From Epinephelus fuscoguttatus (taxonomy: Eukaryota > Chordata > Actinopteri > Perciformes > Serranidae), in contig NC_064770.1 in NCBI RefSeq assembly GCF_011397635.1, positions 34,124,598-34,188,597 of the forward strand: a stretch of DNA of 64,000 bases, read 5' to 3'. This document shows, one piece after another, positions 51,101 to 59,971 of this stretch. The position numbers and the translations under genes are program-made. Below the pieces are notes generated by a model. The model searched no databases. It saw only the letters and a list, made by a program, of their open reading frames with translations, and was not told the origin of the DNA. The stretch's first letter is position 1. Each line of letters opens with the position of its first letter.

Positions 51101-52657
51101 ACTGGATAAAATTAATGATCACCAACAGAGAGATGCATGTAAATAAAATAATTTGTTACTGTTACCTCATCTTTTATGTTCTAAATCCATGTAGCTCTTG
51201 GCGATCTCTATCATTTCACACCTCCTGAGATTCTGGGATTTAATTGTACATCATACGGAAACAGGAAAGAGACAAAGTCACACCGTAACACTGGAGATGA
51301 CCTTGTGAAATCATTGAAAGCAGTCGCTCCATTTATTAAACCTGAGAGTAAGGATGGAAGAAAGTCTGGTTTATTTTTGAATAATAGCACTTCGCTCAAA
51401 GGCTTCATCTGAACATTCAGAAATAAAAGCTTATCTGGTGTCCTTAAGTCATAATTTTGACTTGGAAAGGGAAAAAAGTTGAGTGAAAAAATGTTCTAAT
51501 TGTTCGCTTTGACTTTGTCTGCGCTGCAAATTTAGCAGTTTGTTCAAACGAGGGTAAAAAGAAAAAGGATAAGGAGGGAGATGACAAATTAAAAAGAAAA
51601 TGGGAAAGGGAAATTAAGGTAGCTTAGAGGTAAAAATAAAAAAGTCTTGATAAAATAGAGCAAAGAATAGAGAGGGGAAAATTTCTACTTCTTTATTGTG
51701 CTCTCTAGCAAGTGCCATGAGCAGCTCGTACGCCATAACTTCCAGAACTATTCAACTTTCACTTTTAACTTTAAGACTTGTGCTGGTTTTGCAAAATTTC
51801 TGCCACAAAGCAGAAGAAAATTTCACCCCCAGCATTACTGAAACACACCCCTGCTCTCTTCTCAGATCCTGGCAGCGCTGCCGTACGATTGGTCCGGAGG
51901 CCGCCTGCTCTTCTTCTCCTGTCTGAGGGTGGTCTTCATCCCTCTGTTCGTCATGTGTGTGTACCCGGCCGACGCGCCAACCCTATCTCATCCCGCCTGG
52001 CCCTGTCTCTTCTCCCTCCTCATGGGAGTCACCAACGGCTACTTCGGGTCTGTGCCGATGATCCAGGCTGCGGGCAAAGTGCCGCCCGAGCAGAGGGAGC
52101 TGGCAGGTGAGTTATTCACCTCAGTATATAAATAACTATGTGACGAGAAAGACTGCTTATTAAGGTTGGTGTAGGGGCTTTAAGAAACATTTAGATTATG
52201 TTCTTGCAGTCTAATTTTAGTCAGGAGTAGGGTCATTATCTCATTGACTTCTACACAATCAGATTTATTTTTGCAACCAGTGGAGTCGCTCCCTGCTGGC
52301 CATTAGAAAGAATGCAGGCACTTCACATTGGCTTCACCCTTTAAACCCGGAGGCTACATCCACATCTATCAACAGCCTATGCTCACATGTCACTGTCCCT
52401 GAAGTATCTTTTATTTAGAAATACTATCAGCTCTGGATGAGCCTGTTGTCTGTTCTCTGTCCTCTGTTCTCTGAATCAGTTTTACACTCTCTGCTCTCTG
52501 TGTCTCTCCAGGGAACACCATGACAGTCTCCTATATGACAGGCCTGATGGTGGGCTCTGCTGTGGCGTACGCAGCTTACAGCTTCACCGCTCATGCATCA
52601 GGAACCCACCTCTCCCCAGTCAATATACACACACCTGCCAACGCTACAGGGTTCTGA
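30391..52657 (+). CDS. slc29a4: Equilibrative nucleoside transporter 4 / plasma membrane monoamine transporter (complete, 10 coding exons)
   Basis: Coding exons: 30391-30625, 36473-36604, 38913-39026, 39891-40019, 42933-43007, 43107-43366, 49819-49939, 50123-50310, 51866-52106, 52512-52657. They join in frame with GT-AG introns to 1641 bases, 546 aa. The protein opens MGSVG, has PDDRYHGIYFAMLLAGVGFL (residues 85-104), VQQSSFYGY, MLPKRYTQGVMTGES and a C-terminal helix with NTMTVSYMTGLMVGSAVAY, clear signatures of SLC29A4 (human 530 aa). Eleven membrane helices are expected. The carrier moves serotonin, dopamine and other organic cations, and adenosine at low pH, across the plasma membrane. Residues reported to set cation selectivity in human PMAT (I89, E206, T220) correspond to I111, E228 and T242 here, all conserved. 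The constant offset of 22 comes from a low-complexity N-terminal insertion. The C-terminal tail has an N-A-T glycosylation sequon. Confidence 0.96.
30626..36472 (+). other. slc29a4 intron 2, no further gene seen
   Basis: 5.8 kb. Apart from the inverted-repeat element at 34940-35477, I see only unclassified sequence, with a possible old repeat at about 34500-34810 (CTCTGA/GAGTG-rich words). Short open frames here have no family resemblance. Confidence 0.5.
34940..35477. mobile_element. Inverted-repeat MITE-like element, CpG-rich
   Basis: Ends CTGATTTATGGTCCTGCG and (reverse complement of the right end) CTGATTTATGGTCCCGCG: 17 of 18 match. Just outside are TAAAGC (left) and TAAAAGC (right), a possible imperfect target duplication. 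The interior is unusually CpG-rich (ACGACGTCGCTACGTCG). No transposase was seen; superfamily undetermined (Harbinger-like or hAT-like). Confidence 0.65.
36473..36604 (+). CDS. slc29a4: slc29a4 coding exon 2 (TM1)
   Basis: Acceptor CCCGCTCAG, donor GAAG|GTATAA. Residues 79-122, including TM1 (about 92-112) and the FITDVDYLHHKF loop; I111 is the equivalent of human I89. Confidence 0.95.
38208..38404 (+). mobile_element. tRNA-derived SINE with target-site duplication
   Basis: Pol III box A-like TAGCATAGTGG (38217-38227) and box B GGTTCAAATCC (38279-38289), then a GGCCCTTTGCTGCATG core and an A-rich 3' tail. It is bounded by perfect 15-base direct repeats AAAATTGAACTCCTG at 38193-38207 and 38405-38419. 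The tRNA-like head is not a tRNA gene: it continues into an unrelated body. Located in slc29a4 intron 3. Confidence 0.9.
38913..39026 (+). CDS. slc29a4: slc29a4 coding exon 3 (TM2)
   Basis: Acceptor TGTGTTGCAG, donor GTGG|GTAAGT. Residues 124-160, TSIVFDMSLTYILVAL through NNVLVERLSMHTRIT. Confidence 0.95.
39891..40019 (+). CDS. slc29a4: slc29a4 coding exon 4 (TM3-TM4)
   Basis: Acceptor CTTCTCTGCAG, donor ACAG|GTACTA. Residues 162-203, YILALGPLVFVSVFDVW through NLVSVGVVAFGCT. Confidence 0.95.
40060..40640 (+). repeat. Dispersed fish repeat, long copy
   Basis: Contains TCAAAAATACATCTCACCTG, TTGCCGAGTGTTGGAGATAT, CTTTCCAGAAATCATGACCT and TAGGAACTATT, followed by a part ending GTTTGTTTATAGCCTAACG. 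Related pieces are at 42300-42500 (second part), 50790-50925 (first part, inverted) and 63410-63545 (second part, inverted). Non-coding; probably non-autonomous DNA transposon-derived. Confidence 0.7.
41345..41900. other. CpG-rich island within an intron, probable repeat
   Basis: CpG-bearing words (AAACGTACGTTAGG, CGCGGAGCC, GAGGACGCTCGGTG, GGCATCGGCGAG) stand out from the AT-rich intron around them. No splice-bounded exon fits. I suspect an inserted element rather than an internal promoter. Confidence 0.35.
42300..42500 (+). repeat. Dispersed repeat, partial copy of 40060-40640 family
   Basis: AAAAAAGGCAACTGCTAACA through GTTTGTTTATAGCCTAACTT matches 40470-40610. Confidence 0.65.
42933..43007 (+). 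CDS. slc29a4: slc29a4 coding exon 5 (TM5 start, E228)
   Basis: Acceptor CCTCCCCAG, donor GAGA|GTAAGT. Residues 205-228, QQSSFYGYMGMLPKRYTQG then VMTGE. The cation-selectivity Glu228 codon (43004-43006) is the last full codon before the junction; the next intron is only 99 bases. Confidence 0.95.
43107..43366 (+). CDS. slc29a4: slc29a4 coding exon 6 (TM5-TM6 and start of large loop)
   Basis: Acceptor CTTCCTCTCAG, donor GAGGAA|GTAAGA. Residues 230-315: TAGVIISLSRIFTKLL, DERRNTLIFFL, then HLLVRRSQF and a hydrophilic intracellular loop with a short duplication (GKGQGKGHD) and YRVHHDV. Confidence 0.95.
43367..44158 (+). other. slc29a4 intron 6, proximal part
   Basis: No additional exon recognised. 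A purine-rich patch lies at 43918-44090. Confidence 0.45.
44167..44829 (+). mobile_element. hAT-like non-autonomous element with 8-bp target duplication and BED-finger remnant
   Basis: Ends TAGGGCTGCC and GGCAGCCCAA are inverted repeats; CATATATG flanks both sides (44159-44166 and 44830-44837), the 8-base duplication expected of hAT. Inside, an ATG at 44395 opens MSGRKSKVWDHFEKVKDEP followed by KVICKL: the start of a BED zinc finger, the usual first exon of hAT transposases. It is cut off at the first zinc Cys, after which non-coding sequence takes over. A second copy, inverted, is at 58533-59095. Confidence 0.85.
44395..44471 (+). pseudogene. BED zinc finger N-terminal fragment (hAT transposase remnant)
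   Basis: About 25 recognisable codons with the SKVWDHF motif and VICKL. The rest of the C2H2 BED finger and the transposase are absent. Same break as in the other copy, so the deletion predates their spread. Confidence 0.75.
45656..45727. repeat. (TA)n microsatellite with GATA interruptions
   Basis: About 36 TA units, interrupted by TATC, TAGA and TAGA; near-palindromic over its whole length. Confidence 0.95.
46144..46248 (-). pseudogene. Start of acidic transposon ORF (related to 60112-60474), frameshifted
   Basis: From an ATG at 46248 the minus strand reads 34 codons, with an acidic Phe-rich start and then PYLFEPEHTDKEL before a stop. The adjacent frame continues at once with ERARREAESS, down to about 46000. 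PYLFEPE-x-T-x-x-EL is shared with the ORF at 60112-60474, so the two are homologous and this copy is frameshifted near 46150. Confidence 0.65.
47768..47791. repeat. (GT)n microsatellite
   Basis: About 12 GT units within a wider GT-rich stretch (47745-47800). Confidence 0.85.
47895..48198 (+). repeat. Dispersed repeat with short internal repeats ending in (GT)n
   Basis: Three 18-base units of AGTGAGGACATTTTTGGA (47927-47980), then GGTTAGG/GGTAAGG-type words, then AATGCATTATGTCGATGAGG and GTCCTCACAAAGATGTAAG, leading into about 22 GT units (48155-48198). I know this arrangement as a recurrent fish repeat; class uncertain. Confidence 0.7.
48597..49775. mobile_element. Long-inverted-repeat element related to the 27265 element, with nested insertion
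   Basis: The left end TTTGGTGTTTTTCAACCTGG and ACCCTATTTTCCCATGT, and the right end (reverse complement) TATTTTTCAGCTGGACC and TTATTCTCCCATGT, match each other and the arms of the 27265-28106 element. Inner arms 49035-49215 and 49490-49660 pair over AGTGTCTGACAACATT, GGATCCCTACAGAGA and AAAGGATCTTAC. ATTGGTCCAGTACTGAGGGA (49009-49028) matches ATTGGTTCAGTATTGAGGGA on the minus strand of the THAP-like copy. No ORF of note remains. The flanking TTAA is eroded. Confidence 0.6.
48655..48974. mobile_element. Small nested inverted-repeat element
   Basis: Begins TACCCTTTTTCCATTG and ends CAAAAAAGGGTA (10-11 base inverted repeat). Near the right end is a CCAAGC x5 short tandem tract (48927-48952). 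It interrupts the left arm of the 48597 element, so it is younger. No target duplication was clear. Confidence 0.5.
49819..49939 (+). CDS. slc29a4: slc29a4 coding exon 7 (intracellular loop)
   Basis: Acceptor TTTCTTCAG, donor CGCG|GTACTC. Residues 316-355, acidic then basic (EDGIEDFEGGTYVRFD, then RRSWPGVR), the least conserved part of the loop. Confidence 0.93.
50123..50310 (+). CDS. slc29a4: slc29a4 coding exon 8 (TM7-TM8)
   Basis: Acceptor TCTCTAACCAG, donor AAG|GTGAGG. Residues 357-418, HRYVVSRVIWAYMLSIAV through ILIMATFNMSDFVGK. Confidence 0.95.
50790..50925 (-). repeat. Dispersed repeat, inverted partial copy of 40060 family
   Basis: Plus-strand AGTTCCTACATGAAACGTGA and CATGGATTTCTGGAAAGAGA are the reverse complement of 40300-40370. 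Confidence 0.7.
50926..51040 (-). mobile_element. tRNA-derived SINE head (degenerate)
   Basis: On the minus strand: GCTCACCTGGTAGAGTGTG (box A-like) and GGTTTCATTCC (box B-like), then GGCCTTTGCTGCATGCCC, a core shared with the SINE at 38208. It abuts the inverted repeat copy ending at 50925, and the 3' body is missing. Not a functional tRNA gene. Confidence 0.65.
51041..51865 (+). other. slc29a4 intron 9 remainder
   Basis: A/T-rich; purine-rich at 51540-51680. No exon was seen before the acceptor at 51865. Confidence 0.5.
51866..52106 (+). CDS. slc29a4: slc29a4 coding exon 9 (TM9-TM10)
   Basis: Acceptor CTCTCTTCTCAG, donor GCAG|GTGAGT. Residues 419-498, ILAALPYDWSGG, CLRVVFIPLFVMCVYP and MGVTNGYFGSVPMIQAAG. 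Confidence 0.95.
52512..52657 (+). CDS. slc29a4: slc29a4 coding exon 10 with stop (TM11)
   Basis: Acceptor TGTCTCTCCAG; stop TGA at 52655-52657. Residues 500-546, NTMTVSYMTGLMVGSAVAY then a short extracellular tail ending in ANATGF with one N-glycosylation sequon. An AATAAA occurs 13 bases after the stop (52670-52675), too near to be the likely sole poly(A) signal. Confidence 0.94.
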
Positions 52658-53848
52658 ATGTCCACACACAATAAAACACACACACACACATGTAAACACA
52701 CATACATGTACACACACCTGCAGGCATTTAAACACACAAGATCCCGGCCAGGAGAGGCAGCAGAGACTGATGGACTCAAGTCCAGCTGCAGAAAGACATC
52801 TGTAAAGAACTCTTTAAAGGTTTATACTCCGAGAGACTGATTCTCCTTCGCTTTGATTTGACTCATCTGGGGAAAAAAATGGAGGAAATTATGTAAAACA
52901 GTAAAAACGTAGCAGATTTCTACACTCTCTCTTCAGCCTGGTGGTTCACTGACCTTCAAATGTCACGGCTCCGCTGTGATGAACTTTTCCCTGGAGGTGG
53001 AGAACAGCAGCTGTGCATCTGTCAGAGGGCCAACAGAAGCCCTTTGAGTGTCTCACAGTGAAATTATTGTCTGCATGTGTGTGCGAACAGACCGCCTGAC
53101 ATTTGTACAGTGTAAAGTCAAGTGGTTTTTCGCTGCAGGGAACGAACGGCTCACAGATTTCGAGGATACCTCATGTCACAGGTCACATACATGTTACATT
53201 TCACAATGTTGATATTCAGAGTGGAGAGATGATGTCAGCGTGGATTTTTCTTGACCATATGTTTCAGCTATTTCTTTATTATAATCTCCGACAGCCTCTG
53301 ACTGCTAGAGCTCTGATCAGGCCTGAAAAATCAGGCTCAACCCTACATGTACACACATACTATCTGTCCAAGTCTAACCAGAGCTCGAAACACAGCAGCA
53401 GTTTTGGGCCTGAGCTCGATTGAAAACCCAAATTAAAACACTTATTACAAGCCAAAGCCAAGTAGTCTTTTCAGCGCGGTAACACGATCTCCGACACGCG
53501 CCTTGTAATCTAACCCTAAACATTTTCATTATTTATCATGGATTAATGGCAACACATCCCAAACATTATTCATGACATTACACAGATGATAACGGCCCAG
53601 ACATACAACCAACATCAAAGAACTAGTGGCGACTATTACATTGCCTGTGACTCAGCCAAAAAGTTTGTCTGAACACACCGAAAAGACAAAGCCAACGGCC
53701 AACTAGCAAATATGTTCTGCGCCTTTGTGAGAGGAAGTGACTGTAGTCTGTATTCGTTATTCAAAAAGGGAAACCAGAAGACTGACAAGACGGATTCAAG
53801 AAGCTAGTTAGCCAGTTAGCACGTTAACAACACAACCTTAAGCTCAGC
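52658..53848. other. slc29a4 3' UTR and downstream, no second gene seen
   Basis: After the stop come CA-rich sequence (52660-52735) and unique-looking sequence. The mRNA end could not be placed. From about 53560 the sequence looks like an old repeat (ACATCAAAGAACTAGTGGCG). Confidence 0.45.
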
Positions 53849-54520
53849 TCAGACCAAAGATTCGCGACGAGACGAAACCGTTTTTAGAATGTTGCAGAGA
53901 AAAGTTGCAGCGGTGTGAACTGGCTGTCTGAGCTCGACTCAAGCAGGCTGATGGTGTCACCTGCAACTCAGCTGATCAAATCGCCGGGGGCTGGTTTAGA
54001 ACGTAAGGCGCGTCGCCTTTTTTTTTTAAAACCAATCAGCTTGTAGTGAAGTCAGCTGGTCAAGTCAAAAGACCAGACGGTGTATTTGCTTGCTGCTGCA
54101 GGTGCTTCGTCCCTGCTTAGCCCTCTGTTTCCGTCCTCACGTGTGCCAGTGTCGGACGATGAGTCGGTGCACTGGTTACTTATATTATTGTGGCATATTT
54201 ATTATGTATACAGTCCATCCGATGCTCGTTTTGTTTCTGTGTTTCTCCGTTTCATCACTACTACGAATGCAGCTGTAGCCAGTATCTCACTATCACTATC
54301 CTCATTCATATTTTACGAAGCTACAAATTATATTCAGCCACAAAATAAACCTGAAAAGCTGCAAATCGGAACAGAAGTACAGAGAGTTGTTGCATAGAGA
54401 TGATGTGCCGTCTCATCTAGTTGCATTGGTGTGAACCGGCAGGTTTTTAGAACGTTGCAGAACGGCGCATTGCAAGTAGCTGCCTGTTTCAACTCGTCTC
54501 GTCGCAAATCTTTGGTCTGA
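53849..54520. mobile_element. Inverted-repeat DNA element
   Basis: The left end TCAGACCAAAGATTCGCGAC continues GAGACG; the right end, reverse-complemented, is TCAGACCAAAGATTTGCGAC plus GAGACG: 25 of 26 match. Subterminal TTTTTAGAA.GTTGCAGA also recurs in inverted orientation. An open frame at 54080-54397 inside has no recognisable domain. Superfamily undetermined. Confidence 0.75.
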
Positions 54521-55122
54521 ATGAATTGAACATGCTAAATCAGCGGCAGCCAACAAGGCCGACTAGTGCTAACTGCATTGGACACACCACAAAAACTAGA
54601 GTGACGGATACTTAACGTCAGAGCCCGGTCAGGTTCGGGCAGAGAACCAAAGCTCTACTGACTGAAACATTTAAAAACTACAACAGGAGCAACATAAGAG
54701 GAGCCCCATTAAATTCACAGTGAAACAGAAGTAAGAGTGTGTTTAGCTCCTGTAATGTGACGCATTTGTGAGTATAATAAAATATGTGGATTTATGAGAT
54801 GGTTTTAAAGAGAAGCAAACCGTTTTTGCAGGCTGGAATGCAGTCACCCCAAATCACATCATGACTGGACAAGTTTAAGTACATGAACTTGGGTTCAAGA
54901 GTCACTGAACTTGTTCTAATGTCTTACAGGAAAAGAAAAGAGAGGGAATTCAATATTTTCTAACATGTATTTAGCTTAGAATAATTGAAAACTTAACTTT
55001 AAACACTGCAACACAGATTTAGAACTTGAAAAAAAAAAATGTTATTTATGTTACTGTGCCTTAAAAGCAATTATAGTTTTCAATTAATGATAAACGTGCA
55101 TCAAAATTTGACTTTCTTTAGG

Positions 55123-55692
55123 TTATTGAATTCTTAAAAAAACATCCTTTTTATAAACAGTAGCAGCATCAACCTGGACTTTATCTTGATCGGATTCCCT
55201 CAAGATGTTTGCATCTGGTTTGTCTCCACTCAGCCAGTTTATTAAATCTGAATTAGACTTGTATTTATTTAAGTAATGAGTAACATTACTCCTGTCAGCC
55301 TTGTTTAACCTTGGAGGTAGGAGTACATTGTGCATTAGCAGGCGGTGTTCTCTGTTCTTTTTATTTAATGCTAAAAGAAGACAAGAATAAGCTGATCTGA
55401 GTTGTTCAGTGAGTCTCACATCACGTCTTGCACCCTCTGATGGATGGAAAGAGAACAAAATGTCTGTATGAGTGAGGTAGTGATGATAGCTGTGACTTGC
55501 AGCTGTGATTTTTAAAGAATTGTTTGCGTCCCTCTGAATGGTGTCTGTGTGTAACATCCATGTAATGATGTGGGATATTATGGGGAAATGAACACGTGCC
55601 AAAAAGTCTGCCTGTTTCTGATCAGCAGCAGCTGAGAAAAGACTGAATGTAATAAACAGGATGAGAGCTGGAAATATATAGAGTGAAATGCA
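55123..55692 (-). CDS. Unrecognised open exon with signal-peptide-like start (putative)
   Basis: On the minus strand 190 codons are open, from an acceptor-like CTCCTCACTCCCGTCAG (ending 55693) to TAA at 55123-55125. The frame is closed by a stop 25-30 bases before that acceptor, so a separate upstream first exon would be needed; I did not find it. Translation begins CISLYIFPALILFITFSLFS then AAADQKQ, a convincing hydrophobic signal-sequence core and cleavage region. About 165 mostly helical, charged residues follow (KKNREHRLLMHN, NKYKSNSDLINWLSG), with a single Cys. Composition is not repeat-like and codon use looks ordinary. I do not recognise the family. It could be a fast-evolving secreted (helical cytokine-like) protein, a lone ORF by chance, or a decayed gene. 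Confidence 0.4.
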   Translation of the reverse strand, partial: CISLYIFPALILFITFSLFSAAADQKQADFLARVHFPIISHIITWMLHTDTIQRDANNSLKITAASHSYHHYLTHTDILFSFHPSEGARRDVRLTEQLRSAYSCLLLALNKKNREHRLLMHNVLLPPRLNKADRSNVTHYLNKYKSNSDLINWLSGDKPDANILRESDQDKVQVDAATVYKKDVFLRIQ

Positions 55693-56231
55693 CTGACGGG
55701 AGTGAGGAGAGTTATTTTATTCATGTGAAATATTTTTGGTAGCTTTACTCAGCAGCACCTGTTTCCTTTATTCTTTCTGCCTCCTCACGTTTCCTGTTGG
55801 ACATGATTAATTTTTCAGCGATCAGAGGATCTCCTGGCTCTGCAGAGTTCAGACTTTATACATTATGAAGAAAACAGGCTTCAGTGTAGAAAGCCGTGAA
55901 GTGCACTACATTATGTAGGTGACGGCTTGAATGGAGCCTAATGTCAGCGCCGTTTGAAGAATGGTAGGGTGCCATTTGGGAGCTAACCTCATTACTGTAT
56001 GTATGTCCCAGTGTGCTGACGGCGCCACATCGCCGCGGGCCTCTCTCCTCTCAGCGAGCTGCCGGGTTTGAAGGTGTTTTTAGTTATTTTTGGTCAGATG
56101 TGTCATTAAAGGACATGAAATGTCTCTTTCCTGCTCTGTCTCTCTCTCTCTGGTAGAAACCTTCAGGACATTTGAGAGAAGGAAGGTCCCAAAGTGCTGC
56201 ATGTTAAACCTGTATTTGTTTAACCCTTCAG

Positions 56232-57120
56232 GCTGATTTAAAGGAAAAGTTTGACATTTCGGGAAATACACTTAATAACTTTATTGTGGAGAGTCAAATA
56301 TACAGTTTACTAATAAAACTCTCCACAGTATGAACAGTGGTTACATGAGCCTCAAAACCAGACACAACTCAGCCCTGAGCAGAGTGACCGTCCTCTACTG
56401 ACCAATCAGACTGCAGTGTTCACAGCTCCACCTTTTAGTATCAGATCTGTGTGCTAGGTACCCCAACAGAGGGGGGACCAAACATGGGGACGCTAAGGAA
56501 CGCTTCTGTTGGTACCATCCACAACTTTTCACAGTGGAAACGGGGGGAAAAAAGTGTACCGCACTGCTCAGTAGAAACAGGGCTTTATATCTGTATGTTG
56601 AATAAGGCTCCAGCGAGTTAGCATAGCTTAGCATAAAGACCGGAAACAGGAAACAGTTAGCCTGGCTCTGTCCAAATGTAGTTAGTGTGTTATAAAATCC
56701 ACCTGTTAGCACCTTTAAATTAAAATGTTTTATCTTGTTTGTTTAATCCTAACTTAGATCCAAAAATGACAATTCAACATTTTACTCTTGCTGCCTTTAG
56801 CAAATGGGCAATTGTCTAACACTAGTGATTAGTGAGCCAGGTATCCAATTCTGGCTCCATGGTGCCAAATGTGAGCCAGCTCCCGTTTACTTTGACCAAG
56901 TCTGTCCTAGACTTAGGTATTACAGAAGCGGGCCCAAGCATCGGAGGCCAGCACCAAAACAGGTTGCCAGATGAAACAGCGCCCAACATCCAAACAGGTT
57001 CTGGCCTGTTGGTGGTTGGCAAATTTGAGCTTTAGATAAACTGGGATGCAGATTTTGTTTCCTTTGGACAGAGCCAGATGAGCTGTCCCACCATATTTAC
57101 AGGTTTTATGCTAAGCTAAG
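56232..57120. mobile_element. Old DNA-transposon-type repeat with nested insertion
   Basis: Left part AAAGTTTGACATTTCGGGAA, then GCATAGCTTAGCATAAAGAC and AGTTAGCCTGGCTCTGTCC. Right part GGACAGAGCCAGATGAGCTG and TTTATGCTAAGCTAAGC is the inverse. I know this arrangement from a very common fish repeat. Bases 56305-56590 between ACTCTCCACAG and GTAGAAACAGGG look like a separate insertion. Confidence 0.55.
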
Positions 57121-57369
57121 CAGATCCATAAAAAGTCTGAAAAGGCATTTCATTTATTAATCTAAAAACAAGGCCTAAATTGGTGTTAAAATATCTCAAA
57201 TTAATCTTTCAAAAGTGTTAAAAATGCTTAGACATAGGAAGAAGGAAGGAGTAAATTGTTTCTGAAGTTGCACTGAAAAATCTCAGAATAACATTTAACA
57301 TCCTTTGATAAAAAAATTAATTACTGAATGCCTCTTGTATTAACGTCACTCAGATCAGTTTAGTGAAAC

Positions 57370-57992
57370 CAATAACACTCATAGGCTGGATTACTGTAAC
57401 TCTCTATTATCAGGTAGCTCTAGTAAGTCCTTAAAAACTCTCCAGCTAATTCAGAATGCAGCAGCACGTGTACTAACAGGAACTAAGAAACGAGATCATA
57501 TTTCTCCTGTTTTAGCTTCTCTGCACTGGCTCCCTGTAAAATCCAGAATTGAATTTAAAATCCTACTGTTAACTTATAAAGCTCTAAATGGTCAAGCTCC
57601 GTCATATCTTAGAGAGCTCATAGTGCCTTATTATCCCACCAGAACACTGCGCTCTGAGAACGCAGGGTTACTCGTGGTCCCTAAAGTCTCCAAAAGTAGA
57701 TCAGGAGCCAGAGCCTTCAGCTATCAGGCTCCTCTCCTGTGGAATCATCTTCCTGTTACGGTCCGGGAGGCAGACACCGTACTGTACGACATCTATTGCA
57801 CGTCTGTCTGTCCTCTTCCTGAGGTTTCTACCGTTTTTTTTTCCCCGTTAAAGGGTTTTTTTGGGGAGTTTTTCCTTATCCACTGTGAGGGTCATAAGGA
57901 CAGAGGGATGTCGTATGCCGTAAAGCCCTGTGAGGCAAATTGTGATTTGTGATATTGGGCTTTATAAATAAAATTGAAATTGAAATTGAAAT
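57370..57992 (+). mobile_element. LINE 3' end (L2/CR1-like), 5'-truncated
   Basis: The plus strand reads LQLIQNAAARVLTGTKKRDH (57451-57510), LHWLPVKSRIEFKILLLTYK (57523-57582) and RSGARAFSYQAPLLWNHLP (57700-57756), the conserved C-terminal tail of L2-type reverse transcriptases. A broken frame and 3' UTR with GTAAAGCCCTGTGAGGCAAA follow, then GGGCTTTATAAATAAAATTG and a (AAATTG)n tail at 57970-57992. Only the last part of the ORF is present. Confidence 0.85.
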
Positions 57993-58532
57993 ATATTGTT
58001 TGTAGCCCAGAGCAGAGGATCCACTGTCTGATAGCAAGCTGATGTCACTGTACCCTGAACGAGATGGGGAAAAATTAATTGAAATTGGCTATTTAACCAA
58101 GATTTCCCAGCATGGTTGAAACCAATACAAGGCAACAGGTACATGGCTTTGTGTACTTTGTGCAAAAAGTTTTTCAAACAATGGGAATTAAGGCAGGGGA
58201 ATCCCACATACAGAGTGAGAATCATCAAGTTGTAAAGAAAACAAGCCAACAAACACCAGCTGTTTCCCCAAAAATTCCTGTTTTATGCTACAATAAACAT
58301 TTGAGCAAAATTAGATAGATGTCGCTTCATGTGTTTTTGTTTCTAGAGATTTGGTTATTGTTATTGTACACTTCAGGGCCAGCAGGAGAAATACTACTGC
58401 ACTTATTTAGTGAGCTGCATATCACAGAGGTAAACCTGGAAGTTTGAAACTTTTTTGGCTTGAGCGCCAAGCAAGCAACTCTTATCGTTTTTAATAGGTG
58501 CCATCTTAGGGTCCAGTCTCAAGGTCTAATAA
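57993..58532. other. No gene recognised
   Basis: Unique-looking sequence between two mobile elements. No splice-bounded ORF was found. Confidence 0.45.
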
Positions 58533-59095
58533 CTAGGGCTGCCCCCGACTAAGAATTTTCCTAGTCGACCAATAGTCATCATTTAGGGCCATTAGTCGAC
58601 TAGTCGCCCGCATGTTTCTGATATGAATGTAATGATGAAATGATATATTTTGGTGGTTTGAGTTGAAGGTGTGAGAAAGAATAGTATCAGTAACATTGTT
58701 AACACTGTGCTACATTACAGAGAAATACAAAACCGTACTAATGAACCTTCATTAATATAGGCCTATATTTTATCTCCAAGTGCACGTCACACACTGAGCG
58801 AGCCGCCTGTTAATGACGCTGTGGGCTAATGGGCATGTAGCTACTTCCATGTTTCACATGATACGTCATGTTTGTAGTCGACCAATGAAGATGAGTTTAC
58901 ATATCACCTTGGGTTCGTCCTTCACCTTCTCAAAATGATCCCACACTTTGGATTTCCTGCCCGACATGTTATTAACTAGCCTGTGGAATAACCGCAGGTA
59001 CCCGCCCTGGAAATTAACCTGACCTGTTTGTTTGTTTTTTCTGCAACTAAGCGACCAATGAAATCTTGCCAACTAAAGACCTTTATGGTCGACTG
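58533..59095 (-). mobile_element. hAT-like element, inverted second copy
   Basis: The reverse complement of 44167-44829 with good identity: TAGGGCTGCCCCCGACTAAG at one end, CTAGTCGACCAATAGTCATC near it, and the BED-remnant ORF MSGRKSKVWDHFEKVKDEP in the minus frame (about 58965-58890). The far end has lost the terminal GGGCTG, so no target duplication could be tested. Confidence 0.8.
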
Positions 59096-59971
59096 ACTTT
59101 TCTTCATTACAGCATGAAATGAAAGCCAAATTTGAGGCTTCAAAAAGGCACAAACATAAGAACTGTTGAACTGTTCCTTTAAGATTAATAATCCACTGCA
59201 GTTGCAGATTATTCTACTGTCTTTTCCTTCAGTTTTTATTTTGTGTCATTTTTTGAAGCCAGTGAAGCGACCTGCTCGTGCAGTGAACAGTTTAAGTTGA
59301 AGCAGAAGTGGAGAAAATGAATCAGACCACAATGACACTTTGATGTGTTTAAAACTGACACTTTCAAATCTTATTAATGAGCTCAGAAAGACCGAACACT
59401 CACTGATGAATCATTTATCATCTCAGAACATATTTTTGGCATTAGCTGGCACTTTTATCCAGAGTGATTTATGATGAGTTTAACAGTAAAATAAGCTTCA
59501 CCAGGATGAGATCACCGAAAATTACAGACAGGCGACCACAGAGAGTGGAAAAAAAACCCCTGTGAAAGACAGAGGTGTCAGGGAAACATATGAAACAAGA
59601 GGCGGGGGAATATTTGGAAATTAGAGTGAACTATTGAGTCAAGGTTATTTCACTGCTGGGGGACGTTTCAGTCTCCAGCTACGTGCAAACACACTGGACT
59701 TTTTAAAAAAGAAACAGGGGAAAAAACCTTTTAATTCAGTATTGTATCTGTTTAGGTCTGATATCTATCAGCCTGCTGTGACTTCCTGTTTCTGTTTATT
59801 TATTCAGTCAGTCGTTTTCCTCCCAACTAACAGCAAAGAATTTCTTCAGAAGCCACGTCATGCTGATTATTTTAGACTGAATGCTCACGTGACTGCACAC
59901 TGCGAAACATCAGCAGGACGGTGTAGAAAGAATGCACACAGACACTACGCTGGTTATGTGTATATCTACTA

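Noticed and set aside
52670..52675. AATAAA as the slc29a4 poly(A) signal
   Set aside because: Only 13 bases after the stop codon and inside CA-rich sequence; a longer 3' UTR is more likely.
54080..54397. 105-codon open frame between inverted repeats
   Set aside because: No recognisable domain, and it overlaps non-coding element sequence; I could not tell it from chance.
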